Below are positions 46,511 through 55,644 of a stretch of DNA of 59,124 bases, piece after piece. The position numbers were made by a program, and so were the translations under genes. The notes beneath the pieces were generated by a model. It ran no database searches. It was given only the letters and a program-made list of their open reading frames with translations, and was not told the origin of the DNA. The stretch is taken from the NCBI GenBank assembly GCA_018401755.1, contig JAGYKJ010000003.1:144599-203722 (forward strand), written 5' to 3'. This DNA comes from Litorivicinus sp. (lineage in GTDB: Bacteria > Pseudomonadota > Gammaproteobacteria > Pseudomonadales > Litorivicinaceae). Each line of letters starts with the position of its first letter. The stretch's first letter is position 1.

Positions 46511-48180
46511 CAGTCGGCAAGTTTCCGATGGCGGACACGCGTTGGGATGATATCGCCTCCCAATCGCTTTTTCCGATCCTCTTCATATTCGGTGTAGTTA
46601 CCTTCAAAAAAGGTCACTTGAGAGTCTCCTTCATAAGCCAGAATATGCGTCGCAATTCGGTCAAGGAACCAGCGGTCGTGCGAGATCACCAAAATGGTTC
46701 CGGGGAATGCCAAGAGCGCCTCTTCGAGGGCGCGCAAGGTCTCCACGTCCAGATCGTTGGTGGGCTCATCGAGGAGCAACACGTTGCCGCCTTCTTTTAA
46801 CGTTTTCGCCAGATGCAGTCGGTTGCGCTCTCCACCTGAGAGGTCTTTGACGAACTTTTGCTGATCGCCACCTTTGAAGTTGAAGCGTCCCAAGTAGGCT
46901 CGACTCGGAATTGAGTAGTTCCCCACTGTGATAATGTCTTGGCCATCGGAGATCTCTTCCCAGACGGTATGCTTGCCTTCTAGCGCATCACGGCTTTGGT
47001 CAACATAGGCTAACTGGACCGTGTCACCAATCTCAATCTCGCCGCCATCTGCCGTCTCCTGCCCGGTAATGAGTTTAAACAGTGTCGACTTACCCGCACC
47101 ATTGCCGCCAATAATCCCAACAATCGCCCCCGCCGGAACCTGCAAGGACAGGCCCTCGAACAGCATTTTGTGTTCGAAGCTTTTGGCGACATCCTTAAAA
47201 ACAATGACTTTGTCGCCCAAGCGAGGTCCAGGTGGAATATAGATTTCTTGGGTCTCATTGCGTTTTTGGGAGTCTTGGCTCTGCAGCTCTTCAAAAGCTT
47301 TTAGACGCGCTTTGCTCTTCGCTTGCCGACCTTTTGCGTTTTGTCGCACCCACTCCAGCTCAGACTTGATGGTCTTTTGTCGTGCATCTTCAGATTTGTG
47401 CTCTTGTTCAAGACGCTTTTCCTTTGCTTCCAGCCAGGTTGAGTAGTTTCCTTCAAACGGGATGCCGCGACCTCGGTCAAGTTCCAGAATCCACCCAGCT
47501 GCATTGTCTAAGAAGTAGCGATCGTGGGTGACCGCAACGACTGTGCCATCGAAATCGACCAGAAAATGCTCAAGCCAGGCCACGGATTCGGCATCCAGGT
47601 GGTTGGTCGGCTCATCGAGCAGCAACATGTCGGGCTTTTGTAACAGCAATCGCACCAGTGCAACGCGTCGCTTTTCCCCGCCAGAGAGATGTTCGATACT
47701 GGCCTCCCATGGGGGTAGGCGCAGTGCATCAGCCGCTTGTTCAAGGACTCGATCGAGCTCCCATCCGCCAACTGCGTCAATTTGGTTTTGCAGTTCGCCC
47801 TGTTCCATGAGCAGCGTATTCATTGTGTCATCGTCCATCGGCTCGCCGAAGGCCATCGAGATTTCGTCAAAACGGGTTAATAACGCCTTTATCTCGGCCA
47901 CTCCCTCTTCCACGGCTTCCCGAACCGATTGGGTTGGATCAAGCTCTGGTTCTTGTGGGAGATACCCCACCCGAATACCGGGTTGCGGGCGGGCTTCACC
48001 GTCGATCTCGGTGTCAACACCCGCCATGATTCTGAGCAACGATGATTTACCCGAGCCATTGAGACCGAGCACACCGATCTTTGCGCCTGGAAAAAATGAC
48101 AATGAGATATCTTTCAAAATTTCGCGTTTTGGGGGAACGACTTTGCTCACGCGATTCATCGTGTAAACGAACTGTGCCAT
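46510..48180 (-). CDS. ettA: energy-dependent translational throttle protein EttA (ABC-F)
   Basis: A 556-residue soluble ABC-F protein with two ATPase domains. Walker A motifs are GLNGSGKSS and GGNGAGKST; signatures are [11 protein letters not shown] and [19 protein letters not shown] and DEPTNDLD follow. [27 protein letters not shown] is the EttA start, and the arm and linker between domains ([18 protein letters not shown]) fit. EttA binds the ribosomal E site and gates the first peptide bond according to the ATP/ADP ratio. It heads an operon of four overlapping genes. Confidence 0.96.
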   Translation of the reverse strand: MAQFVYTMNRVSKVVPPKREILKDISLSFFPGAKIGVLGLNGSGKSSLLRIMAGVDTEIDGEARPQPGIRVGYLPQEPELDPTQSVREAVEEGVAEIKALLTRFDEISMAFGEPMDDDTMNTLLMEQGELQNQIDAVGGWELDRVLEQAADALRLPPWEASIEHLSGGEKRRVALVRLLLQKPDMLLLDEPTNHLDAESVAWLEHFLVDFDGTVVAVTHDRYFLDNAAGWILELDRGRGIPFEGNYSTWLEAKEKRLEQEHKSEDARQKTIKSELEWVRQNAKGRQAKSKARLKAFEELQSQDSQKRNETQEIYIPPGPRLGDKVIVFKDVAKSFEHKMLFEGLSLQVPAGAIVGIIGGNGAGKSTLFKLITGQETADGGEIEIGDTVQLAYVDQSRDALEGKHTVWEEISDGQDIITVGNYSIPSRAYLGRFNFKGGDQQKFVKDLSGGERNRLHLAKTLKEGGNVLLLDEPTNDLDVETLRALEEALLAFPGTILVISHDRWFLDRIATHILAYEGDSQVTFFEGNYTEYEEDRKKRLGGDIIPTRVRHRKLAD

Positions 48181-48790
48181 GTAACGGGGTGCCTTTTGTT
48201 GGACGCTGGAAAGCAGTAAGTGTGCGTGCTCGGGGCGCAGAACTCAACGCTCGGATGGTCGCGGGGTAGTGATCGACCTGCAGATTGATCGAAGTCTCAC
48301 TAGATGGCTGTGCTGTGAGCAGTCGATACGATCTAAGGTTCTGGGAATAATCCACTCGAGAAGTCTTACGTTGGGCAGGCATTAAGGTAAGGAAGAGTCG
48401 TTTTAACGAGGCCTGAAAAGTGTCGCGGAGGTCAAGCCATGGATCCGCTTTGCGAAGTCATCAACGCCAGAGCCCCAAAATGTCGCTAGATTGGCAGTGC
48501 GTTGAGAGACATCGTGTTCGATCAGATATTTCGGCCAAAGAGGTTGAGGTGTTCGGTTACTCGAAACCGATGTGAGTCATCGGCTACTTTCTCCTCACAG
48601 ATGCCTGAGTTGAGAGCAAACGCCGTCTAGTATTTTTATTTGTGGGACGCGCAGACGGAATTCGTGCTGGTTAGAGTCATCGATACGTCATGAGATTGAA
48701 TGCCCCAAAAATAGTGCACAATGTGCTCTTTACATTTGCGCACTTTGTGCTACCTTTTAACGCAATCGTTGCGGTATTTGGGGGTATTCA
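48181..48790. other. 610-bp intergenic region, no gene recognised
   Basis: No long frame with a ribosome binding site or family features. It would hold the ettA promoter on the minus strand and, near the right end, twin palindromes (48716-48750) for the gene at 48791. A small RNA cannot be excluded. Confidence 0.55.
48716..48750. promoter_or_regulatory. twin GCAC-N3-GTGC palindromes
   Basis: GCACAATGTGC (48716-48726) and GCACTTTGTGC (48740-48750) have identical four-base arms and three-base spacers; their centres are 24 bases apart. They lie 40-75 bases upstream of the secreted-protein gene, a typical operator position. The regulator is unknown. Confidence 0.5.
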
Positions 48791-49402
48791 ATGCAGTATG
48801 CGCATCACTGGTTTCTTGGGGCTGTGCTGAGTGTGGTGGCTTGGGTGAGCCCTGTGAGTGCGTCATCGGAGCAGTCCCTGTCGGATTATATGAACTGTGT
48901 GGAGGTCTTCACAGAAACAGACACCGACCTCATGCGCGTAACCACCTTGTTTTGTGGCGATGATCAGAATTTGATCGATGATCTTGAGGCGCGACAGTAT
49001 GTCTTTGCCTATGTCTCAAAAACGTCACGCGCCGTGGACTATCAGATTCAGTTAATGATTCGTTCGGAGTCACCTCTTGAGCCTCGCTCATTAGTGGCGG
49101 ACGGACACAGTCGGCCGTTGCATTTTCGTACATCGACGCGTGAGTGTCTCCCGGACGTTCCGTGCGGCTATGAAACAGCGATTTCATTCTCGGTGAAAGG
49201 GCTATTGATTGATGGCTTTCTCGACACCTTGATCGCGGATGGCGAGCGTGAGTGGTCTTATGAAGTTGAGTTAGTTAATGGCGATGTATTGCCCTTTGTG
49301 TTTCAAGCAGATGAATTGAGAGCCGTACATTATCTGACGCAAGGCTTATTAGTGGCTGTTCCTGCGATGGATCTCGATGACTCAACGATCACAGGGATTT
49401 AA
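48791..49402 (+). CDS. secreted protein of unknown function
   Basis: A 203-residue protein. MQYAHHWFLGAVLSVVAWVSPVSASS is a convincing signal peptide. The mature part is acidic, with two pairs of cysteines (MNCVEVF with TLFCGDD; REC with VPC) and a likely beta-sandwich; no family was recognised. It is preceded by two matching palindromes that may control it, and followed after about 40 bases by a small membrane protein gene. Confidence 0.7.
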   Translation: MQYAHHWFLGAVLSVVAWVSPVSASSEQSLSDYMNCVEVFTETDTDLMRVTTLFCGDDQNLIDDLEARQYVFAYVSKTSRAVDYQIQLMIRSESPLEPRSLVADGHSRPLHFRTSTRECLPDVPCGYETAISFSVKGLLIDGFLDTLIADGEREWSYEVELVNGDVLPFVFQADELRAVHYLTQGLLVAVPAMDLDDSTITGI

Positions 49403-49438
49403 TTTGGCCCATTGCCAGGCGTCTGGCACACTGCGCGC

Positions 49439-49711
49439 ATGCAGATGTCTGACCGCCGTCCTGACCAAACGCCTGAGAATCCCTTTCTGAGGTTGGGGTT
49501 TGTCGAATTCGCAGCGGTCTCTGCCATCACGATTGCTTTTTTCCCGCTGTCTTTAATGATGTGTTGGGTTGCCTTTGGCGCTACAACCACTCGACAGCTG
49601 ATCAATGCACTATTGAAAGACTTTGTTCAAACACTGGTGATCACTGTGCTTGTTGTGGTCACAGTGATCTCCGCCTTAGTCTACGGAGTATGGCAATGGA
49701 TCACCGTCTGA
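49439..49711 (+). CDS. small membrane protein, unknown function
   Basis: A protein of about 90 residues with two transmembrane helices (FVEFAAVSAITIAFFPLSLMMCW and TLVITVLVVVTVISALVYGVW) and a charged N-terminus (RRPDQTPE). ATG 49439 or 49445 is chosen over 49412 because the longer start extends back to just after the previous stop without support. Its end overlaps the start of the DUF423 gene, so it may share its transcript. Confidence 0.55.
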   Translation: MQMSDRRPDQTPENPFLRLGFVEFAAVSAITIAFFPLSLMMCWVAFGATTTRQLINALLKDFVQTLVITVLVVVTVISALVYGVWQWITV

Positions 49712-50082
49712 CTTGGTTGCGTTTGAGCATGGTGTCATTAGCGTTGGCGATTGTGCTGGGCGCATTTGGGGTCCATGGGCTCGAGTCTCATGTCACAGCG
49801 GCACGCCTTGCAACCTGGCAAACAGCACAGTACTACCATGTGATTGTTTCAATCATCCTGCTGATTCTTGCGGTTGCGAGTGATCGCTGGCAGGTGCCAC
49901 GGTGGTCTTTGCGTCTACTGGTCGCTGGTGGACTGCTCTTCTCGGGGTCGCTGTATGTGTTAGTACTCGCAGATCAATCGTGGCTTGGTGCAATCACGCC
50001 GCTTGGGGGGATGTTCCTAATTGCCGGACTTTTTCTTGCTGCGATTGGTTGTTGTCGGATCAACCATCCCCCATCTCAGTGA
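49696..50082 (+). CDS. DUF423 family membrane protein
   Basis: A 128-residue protein with four helices. ALAIVLGAFGVHGLE, a conserved WQTAQYYHVIVS and GSLYVLVL with ITPLGGMFLIAGL are DUF423 hallmarks (YgdD/YwdK relatives; function unknown). GGAG lies seven bases before ATG 49696. It overlaps the previous gene and is about 20 bases from the next membrane gene. Confidence 0.85.
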   Translation: MDHRLTWLRLSMVSLALAIVLGAFGVHGLESHVTAARLATWQTAQYYHVIVSIILLILAVASDRWQVPRWSLRLLVAGGLLFSGSLYVLVLADQSWLGAITPLGGMFLIAGLFLAAIGCCRINHPPSQ

Positions 50083-50104
50083 GAGGTGATTGAGGGATGG
50101 TACG

Positions 50105-50530
50105 ATGTTGACAGCGTTGATTGCGGCGGCTTGGGTGGGAGCGATTCTTATCTTTATTGTCACGGTTTCACCAACAGTATTCCAAGCGTTATCCATGGAG
50201 CAGGCGAGTCGTTTTCTGCGTGCGTATTTTCCAAAGTTGTTTTTGCTTGAGCTGACTGTTGGTGCTGCTTTGGTCTTTTCTGGCCTCACCTATGCGCAAT
50301 GGTGGTTCGCCATGAGTGGGTTTGCGATCGCTGCCATGGCTGCTCTAAATTACTGGGTGTTGATGCCAGCGATTAACCGAGTGTCTGATGACCTGTCTGC
50401 GTTAGCTGAGCCTGACCCACGCTTGAAGCGTCAATTTGGACGGTTGCATGGTGCATCTACGGTCCTATTTGGACTCGGTGGATTGTTATCTCTGTATATT
50501 CTTGGCGCTTACTGGCGGGAGTCTCAGTGA
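50105..50530 (+). CDS. DUF4149-like four-helix membrane protein
   Basis: A 141-residue protein with four helices. The pattern (VGAILIFIVTVSPTVFQAL, FPKLFLLELTVGAALVFSG, a central helix with NYWVLMPAINR, then RLHGASTVLFGLGGLLSLYIL) resembles the DUF4149/TMEM205-like family. GAGGG precedes ATG 50105; a TTG at 50090 in the same frame is possible. The stop TGA overlaps the TerB-like gene. Confidence 0.75.
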   Translation: MLTALIAAAWVGAILIFIVTVSPTVFQALSMEQASRFLRAYFPKLFLLELTVGAALVFSGLTYAQWWFAMSGFAIAAMAALNYWVLMPAINRVSDDLSALAEPDPRLKRQFGRLHGASTVLFGLGGLLSLYILGAYWRESQ

Positions 50531-51006
50531 TGACAACAGGGGTGACGGACTGGTTGAAAACACTGTTTGGCGATTCCAGTTCAACGACAGTGGAGACATT
50601 GCAAGGGTTTTCAGCCCCCACCTTGGCAGCGTGTGCGCTACTGCTTGAAGTCAGTTTGGCGGATCGTGCTGAGGATCCAGAAGAGATTATCCGTCTAAAA
50701 GATGCCATGCAGAGCGCTTGGGGGATTACGCCAGGTGCAGTGGATGCACTGCTGACCATGGCGCGAAGCCATCTCGCGCATTCTGTCTCCTTGTATGAGC
50801 ACACCCGAATCCTGAACGCGGATCTGGATTACGTTGAGAAGATCGAGTTGATTCGGCAAATGTGGCAGGTTGCCTATGCCGATGGGCATTTGGATCATTA
50901 TGAAGAGCACTTGATTCGGCGTGTCGCCGATTTGCTCTATGTCGAGCACAGGGATTTCATTCAGGCGAAGTTAGCGGTTCGCAACGATCTGCGTTCGCCA
51001 ATTTAA
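50530..51006 (+). CDS. TerB-like domain protein
   Basis: A 158-residue helical protein. ACALLLEVSLADRAEDPEEIIRLKDAM and IELIRQMWQVAYADGHLDHYEEHLIRRVADLL are the repeated acidic motifs of TerB/COG4103 proteins, which are thought to sense metal or membrane stress but are poorly known. ATG 50530 overlaps the preceding stop (a GTG one codon earlier is possible). It is convergent with the next gene. Confidence 0.82.
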   Translation: MTTGVTDWLKTLFGDSSSTTVETLQGFSAPTLAACALLLEVSLADRAEDPEEIIRLKDAMQSAWGITPGAVDALLTMARSHLAHSVSLYEHTRILNADLDYVEKIELIRQMWQVAYADGHLDHYEEHLIRRVADLLYVEHRDFIQAKLAVRNDLRSPI

Positions 51007-51008
51007 GG

Positions 51009-51722
51009 CTAGTGCCTGATGGGGTCCGCAGGCTCAATCCCACTGAAAAAGAGTAGATCCCAGAGTCGCGTTTTGGTGTAGGTATCGGGCGAATGTGCAC
51101 GACCCCCACTTGACGGTCTCAGTAACCCGGTCCAAGACAGCGGTGTGAGAATCTGTGACCGCACTGCTAACTGATTCTTCATGCTGAGAAAGACTGTTTC
51201 CTGTTCGAGACCATCTGGTGTTCCAAACAGAACTTCAGCGAGTTTCTCGGCCTGGATGGGTTGATCACCGTATTCATCCAAGATGCCAAGATAGAGATCC
51301 CACTGGTTGAGATCGAGCTCACTACCACGTCCAATCCGGTGATCAAATTCAAATAAAAAGACCGGTGTCACGAAGGTAAAAATCCGCGCGGTTCGGCCCA
51401 CCAGTTCGCGCCCGAGTGGCGTCAGAAATGCCTGATTTTTTCGTCGTCGCAGAATTTTCAGGTGAAATAACAATTCATGAATGACATCGAGCGGGGGCAC
51501 GTCGGGCTGATTGAGTACCTTATTGACCCGCTCGAGCTCAGCACGCCGAAACCCCGGCCAATCCATGATATCGACCGCCCAGTTCACGAAGACACGATTG
51601 AAATTGTGGCTTTCGGTGAGGCCAATGGCACCGTGGACATGGGCATAGCTCAAGACGTGGTCAATGGCATTGGCGAGACGCGCGTCTCGGAGCGCGGGAT
51701 CATGGTCATCCAGTTTATGCAT
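51009..51722 (-). CDS. uncharacterised protein, winged-helix-like
   Basis: A 237-residue soluble protein not recognised as a named family. Residues from about 60 read like a winged helix (LNQPDVPPLDVIHELLFHLKILRRRKNQAFLTPLGRELVGR), resembling domains that follow pRiA4b ORF3-type proteins, with a second helical half. No catalytic residues were identified. Its 3' end lies two bases from the convergent TerB-like gene. Confidence 0.6.
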   Translation of the reverse strand: MHKLDDHDPALRDARLANAIDHVLSYAHVHGAIGLTESHNFNRVFVNWAVDIMDWPGFRRAELERVNKVLNQPDVPPLDVIHELLFHLKILRRRKNQAFLTPLGRELVGRTARIFTFVTPVFLFEFDHRIGRGSELDLNQWDLYLGILDEYGDQPIQAEKLAEVLFGTPDGLEQETVFLSMKNQLAVRSQILTPLSWTGLLRPSSGGRAHSPDTYTKTRLWDLLFFSGIEPADPIRH

Positions 51723-51799
51723 CGAACATCCTTTTCCGACCAGAGGCTAGCAAACGGTTGCCTGAAAATCTTGATGAAGGGCAAGTGTTAAGTGCGTCA

Positions 51800-52492
51800 T
51801 CACAGGCGATCCAGTGCTTCTGTAAGGAGCTGGCAAACAGCCACAGTGGATTGGGGATTTTGACCGGTGATGAGGCGTCCATCCTGCACCGCATACGATG
51901 TAAAGTTGTCACTGCACTCAAACAGCCCACCTAATTCCCGGAGTCGCGTTTCGAGCAAAAACGGCTCGACCCCAACGAGCTCAATTTGGCGGGTCTCCGC
52001 ATCGGTAAAGCTGTTGACCTTTTTGCCGCGGACTAGGGGTTCACCATTTTCTGCGGTTGCCTGCAAAAGGCCCGCCGGTCCATGACAGACTGCGCCAATG
52101 ACCGCGCCATTGGCCCAAGCTTCAGTGATAATTTGACCGATGGTCAGGTCGTCAAAATCCCACATTGCACCGTGCCCGCCGGGCAGAAACACGCATTGGT
52201 AGTTGGTTGGATCAACATCCGACGCCTTGGCTGTACGGCTGAGTTTGTCCATGGCTTGTTGATTGTCCATGAATCGACCAACCATTGGGGGACGGTTGTC
52301 CGCTTCCACCAGTGTCTTGGGATCGGCGTGTGCCTGGCCGCCTGCAACGGAGGCAATGGTCACATCCCAACCATGATCGACCAGGGCCCAATAGGGCGCA
52401 GCCATTTCATCGAAATAAAAGCCGGTGCCGCGTCCGGTATCTCCCAGTTGCCTGTGCGATGTCAGAATCAGGAGTGCAGATTTTTGCGTCAT
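51800..52492 (-). CDS. DJ-1/PfpI family protein (type 1 glutamine amidotransferase-like)
   Basis: A protein of about 230 residues in the DJ-1/PfpI superfamily, close to the HchA/Hsp31 group. The nucleophile elbow is AVCHGPAGLLQ, with YQCVFLPGGHGAMWDFDD before it; a start motif LLILTSHRQLGDTGRGTGFYFDEMAAPYW holds the likely acid/His partners. Family members are glyoxalase III, chaperones or stress proteins; the activity here is uncertain. ATG 52492 is chosen over 52510. Confidence 0.85.
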   Translation of the reverse strand: MTQKSALLILTSHRQLGDTGRGTGFYFDEMAAPYWALVDHGWDVTIASVAGGQAHADPKTLVEADNRPPMVGRFMDNQQAMDKLSRTAKASDVDPTNYQCVFLPGGHGAMWDFDDLTIGQIITEAWANGAVIGAVCHGPAGLLQATAENGEPLVRGKKVNSFTDAETRQIELVGVEPFLLETRLRELGGLFECSDNFTSYAVQDGRLITGQNPQSTVAVCQLLTEALDRL

Positions 52493-52765
52493 GGTGTCGG
52501 TCTCGATCACGGTCGGTTTTTTGCGGATAAAGGGGTCAGATCACAGCCGTACCCGATATCTCTCAAGGCACGGTACATCAGGTCATACGCTGAGATCTAG
52601 GATTCGATGATGACAATGCCGGTTGCCGAGGATGCGAGACGGATTATCTTTGCCTCGCTCACTTTATAAGGATGCGTCAGATAAGTGAGTTTCGATGTCG
52701 TGTTTCTACACCGCACGTCGTTAAATCAGATAGTCTCTAGGACAAGATTCACAAGGAGGTTCATG

Positions 52766-53259
52766 ATGCATTTTGTGGTCGTGCTGTTTGTCTGTGTAGT
52801 ACAGGGCGTCGCCATGGCCAGTGGTGTGTCGCATCATGCGCAACAATCGCATGCCCATCGTGCCCCCCGGTGGACTCAGATCAGCGCCAAGCGGTGGTAT
52901 TTCCAGCGAAAACCTATGATGAGACATTGGCTAGCATGCGCGCTCATTTGAGGGCGATTGATGCGGTGATTGCCGCGACGGCAACAGGCGAATTCAGTGA
53001 CGCAGCCAGCGCGGCGGAAAAAGGATTGGGCATCGGGCACCAGCATGGTGTAGATGGGTTGCAATCGGGTCACGCCTTCATGCCGCCTGAGATGTTGGCC
53101 TACGGCAGCGCCATGCATATGAATGCACGCCAGCTCGCGGTCACTCTGCGAGATGCTGAGGTAACTGGAGACATTCCTGCTGTTCTTGGTGCACTGCAGG
53201 CAGTGACGCAGCAGTGTGTCGCCTGTCACGATGCTTTTAAATTAACGCGTGGCGACTGA
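52766..53259 (+). pseudogene. class II c-type cytochrome (cytochrome c'-like), frameshifted
   Basis: First frame: signal peptide (MHFVVVLFVCVVQGVAMA) and a His-rich SGVSHHAQQSHAHRAP; second frame: DSDQRQAVVFPAKTYDETLASMRAHLRAIDAV through a helical domain to CVACHDAF near the C-terminus, the haem attachment site in the position typical of cytochromes c' and c-556. The break is the six-C run 52863-52868: one more C gives APPVDSDQRQ and a 164-residue precursor. AAGGAGG at 52753-52759 sits six bases before ATG 52766. Periplasmic; redox partner unknown. Confidence 0.75.
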
Positions 53260-53724
53260 GGCGTTTCGATCGATCTGTTGGTCACCTGTGTATGATTCGA
53301 TCGCTGCTCCAGCGCATTCACATGCAGCGTTTCGCTGACGATTCTGGAGCATCATCTGTTGGTTTGGAAGGTTCTCGGTTCAGGGTGGCATTCGATCTGT
53401 CACAGAAATAAGTCTTGAACGTTGTGATTCCGCGAAATCGTCAAGGAGTCAGGATGCATCGTCCATCGCGCTGCTTGATCCCCCATTTGCGAGGGTACTT
53501 CAGTCAACCCAAGTCGATGGGAAAACATGGTTCGGCCAAGCGGTGACGAGGTCGATTCGAATCGCACCTGTCAACCCTGGCATTGCTTGACGGAAATCGC
53601 CCTGTCAGGCTTACTTCAGCATACGATGCTGTTCCAGTTGCATCCGAATAAGCGCGGATATTCACCTATATAAGAACCGCAACCCGTTCAGACAATCTGA
53701 ACCACCTTCAGAGGGAAAACTAAA
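53260..53724. other. 465-bp intergenic region upstream of the NitT/TauT operon
   Basis: It contains a small frame with a good ribosome binding site (53454-53546). Close to the operon start lie a TATATAA stretch (53667-53673) and a perfect palindrome TTCAGA-CAA-TCTGAA (53687-53701), a possible operator 24 bases before the binding-protein ATG. Nothing else was recognised. Confidence 0.5.
53454..53546 (+). CDS. possible small protein (30 residues)
   Basis: ATG 53454 follows AAGGAG (53443-53448) at ideal spacing. The product is basic, MHRPSRCLIPHLRGYFSQPK and then about ten more residues, with no recognised family. The ribosome binding site is the only positive evidence. Confidence 0.3.
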   Translation: MHRPSRCLIPHLRGYFSQPKSMGKHGSAKR

Positions 53725-54768
53725 ATGCTAAAAACTTCACTGGCTATTGCACTCAATAAACTGCCCGTGTGGGCATGTGCCATGGCGTTTGCTGCCTTGC
53801 CATTTACGTCGCAAGCACAATCCGTCAAGCCGCTTAATCCCCCGCAAGCGGTGACGGTAGCCTATGTACCCATTATGAAATTCGCAACAATGTACGTTGC
53901 CCAACAGCGAGGGATTTTTGATAAGTACGGCCTTGATGTCGATTTGAAGCGTGTGAAGTCAGGCACTGAGGCGATCGCCTTCTTGACCCAAGGTTCGGTT
54001 GACGTCGGTGGTATTGCCATCGTCACATCACTTTGGAGTGGCTGGAATAAGGGTCTCGACATTCGAATTATCGCACCTGGTGCGCTTGAGCCTATCGTTG
54101 ACGGTCCAACCAAGCTGTTGGTACGCACCGCACTGTCAAAAGGTGGTGAAGTGAAGTCAGTGGCTGACCTGAAAGGCCGTCGTATCGCAGTTGCGGGCGG
54201 TCCAGGAAGTGGTGGGGAGTATCTTGCATCCAAAGCTCTGGCCCTTGGAGGGTTAACAATCCGTGATGTGGAACTGATGAACGTCGCCAACCCAGATATG
54301 CCCTTGGCATTCGAAAATGGGGCTGTTGACGCAGGCTTGGCGGGTTCGCCTTTTGCCGACCAGATCATCGGTGGAGGCCATGGTGAGATGCTAGCTGGTG
54401 ATCTGACACCAGGGTTGATGACGGTTGCTTTTGTCGGATCTGGGAAATTCATCAAAGATCGTCCAGAGGTTGCCGAGCGTTTTGTTTTGGCCCTCACTGA
54501 AGCGGCGCGCATGATGCAGGGTGATGATTACCTCGCACCAGAGAACTTGGCTGCTTATATGACTTTCACCAACTCTACCGAAGATGCGCTGCGCAGAGGT
54601 CGTCCAGTGATCTATGACCCCACGATGGCCATTCCGGTTGAGGGTTTGGCGGATATCGAACGCGTTCACCGAGAGAATGGACGGACTGAATATACTGATC
54701 CACTGGATCTATCGAAAGTCGTTGACGAGACCTTCACAAATAAGGCAATTGCCACGCTGGGCAACTAG
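53725..54768 (+). CDS. NitT/TauT-type ABC transporter substrate-binding protein
   Basis: A 347-residue periplasmic binding protein. An N-terminal signal (ACAMAFAALPFTSQAQS) is followed by VTVAYVPIMKFATMYVAQQRGIFDKYGLDVDLKRV and EAIAFLTQGSVDVGG, typical of the NMT1/SsuA/TauA class; AVAGGPGSGGEYLASKAL is a ligand-loop region. Substrates of the class include nitrate, sulfonates, pyrimidines and aromatic acids; not determinable here. It heads a four-gene operon with ATPase, permease and an FAD oxidoreductase, and a strong hairpin follows it. Confidence 0.88.
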   Translation: MLKTSLAIALNKLPVWACAMAFAALPFTSQAQSVKPLNPPQAVTVAYVPIMKFATMYVAQQRGIFDKYGLDVDLKRVKSGTEAIAFLTQGSVDVGGIAIVTSLWSGWNKGLDIRIIAPGALEPIVDGPTKLLVRTALSKGGEVKSVADLKGRRIAVAGGPGSGGEYLASKALALGGLTIRDVELMNVANPDMPLAFENGAVDAGLAGSPFADQIIGGGHGEMLAGDLTPGLMTVAFVGSGKFIKDRPEVAERFVLALTEAARMMQGDDYLAPENLAAYMTFTNSTEDALRRGRPVIYDPTMAIPVEGLADIERVHRENGRTEYTDPLDLSKVVDETFTNKAIATLGN

Positions 54769-54788
54769 GCTCGGCTTCGTTAAGGTGC

Positions 54789-54810
54789 CCGACTCTCTCA
54801 CGAGAGTCGG
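54789..54810 (+). other. hairpin between binding-protein and ATPase genes
   Basis: CCGACTCTC and GAGAGTCGG are perfect nine-base arms around TCAC, with no T-run after them. Probably an mRNA stabiliser that raises binding-protein levels, parallel to the hairpin after the TRAP binding protein. Confidence 0.7.
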
Positions 54811-54843
54811 AGCACGTCGACACGCTTTCAGAGACACATCCCC

Positions 54844-55644
54844 ATGGATACGCCAACTGTAGTTCGTCCTAAAATTTCTGCCAAGCACGTTGGGAAGATC
54901 TACGATACAGCCGACGGCCCATTTGTTGCGGTTCAGGACTTTAGTCTGGACGTTGCAGAAGGTGAGTTTGTTTGCATTGTTGGCCCGTCGGGCTGCGGTA
55001 AGTCAACGTTTCTGAGAATGGCTGCTGGACTGGAGAGCATCTCGTCGGGATCAATCAATATTGAGGCTGCCCCCGATAGTGACAAACCCGCCAACAGTGT
55101 CGTATTTCAGGAATATGCTGTGTTCCCTTGGAAGACGGTGATCGAAAATGTCTCTTTCGGCCTCCAAATGCGCGGTATTTCGGAGAAAGAACGTACCCAA
55201 GTGGCTCGTTATTGGCTAGACCGGGTCGGTCTGACGAAGTTTGCGAACTACTATCCTCACCAAATCTCGGGTGGGATGAAGCAGCGCGTGAGCATTATCC
55301 GAGCTCTAGCCAATGATCCAGAGGTTCTTTTGATGGATGAACCACTTGGAGCATTGGATGCGCAGACGCGGGTTGTCCTTCAAGAGGAGCTATTGAGGAT
55401 CTGGGAAGAGACGCGCAAGACCGTTCTGTATATTACGCACAGCTTGGAGGAGGCGGTCTTGCTCGGTGATCGCGTGGTACTCATGAGTGCGCAGCCTGGA
55501 GGGATTTTGGACATTTATCACATCGACCTTCCACGTCCACGGAGCTTTGAGACCACAACCCTGGCGCGCTTTTCTGAGTACAGGGCGTTGATCTGGGAAA
55601 AGCTCAGTGCTGAGGTAACTCGTGCGATGGAGATGCAGGAATGA
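54844..55644 (+). CDS. NitT/TauT-type ABC transporter ATP-binding protein
   Basis: A 266-residue ABC ATPase. Walker A is VGPSGCGKSTFLRMAAG, the Q-loop is VFQEYAVFPWKTV, the signature QISGGMKQRVSIIRAL, Walker B LLMDEPLGALD and the H-loop ITHSLEEA: the SsuB/TauB pattern. ATG 54844 follows the hairpin by 33 bases. Overlaps the permease gene by four bases. Confidence 0.92.
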   Translation: MDTPTVVRPKISAKHVGKIYDTADGPFVAVQDFSLDVAEGEFVCIVGPSGCGKSTFLRMAAGLESISSGSINIEAAPDSDKPANSVVFQEYAVFPWKTVIENVSFGLQMRGISEKERTQVARYWLDRVGLTKFANYYPHQISGGMKQRVSIIRALANDPEVLLMDEPLGALDAQTRVVLQEELLRIWEETRKTVLYITHSLEEAVLLGDRVVLMSAQPGGILDIYHIDLPRPRSFETTTLARFSEYRALIWEKLSAEVTRAMEMQE

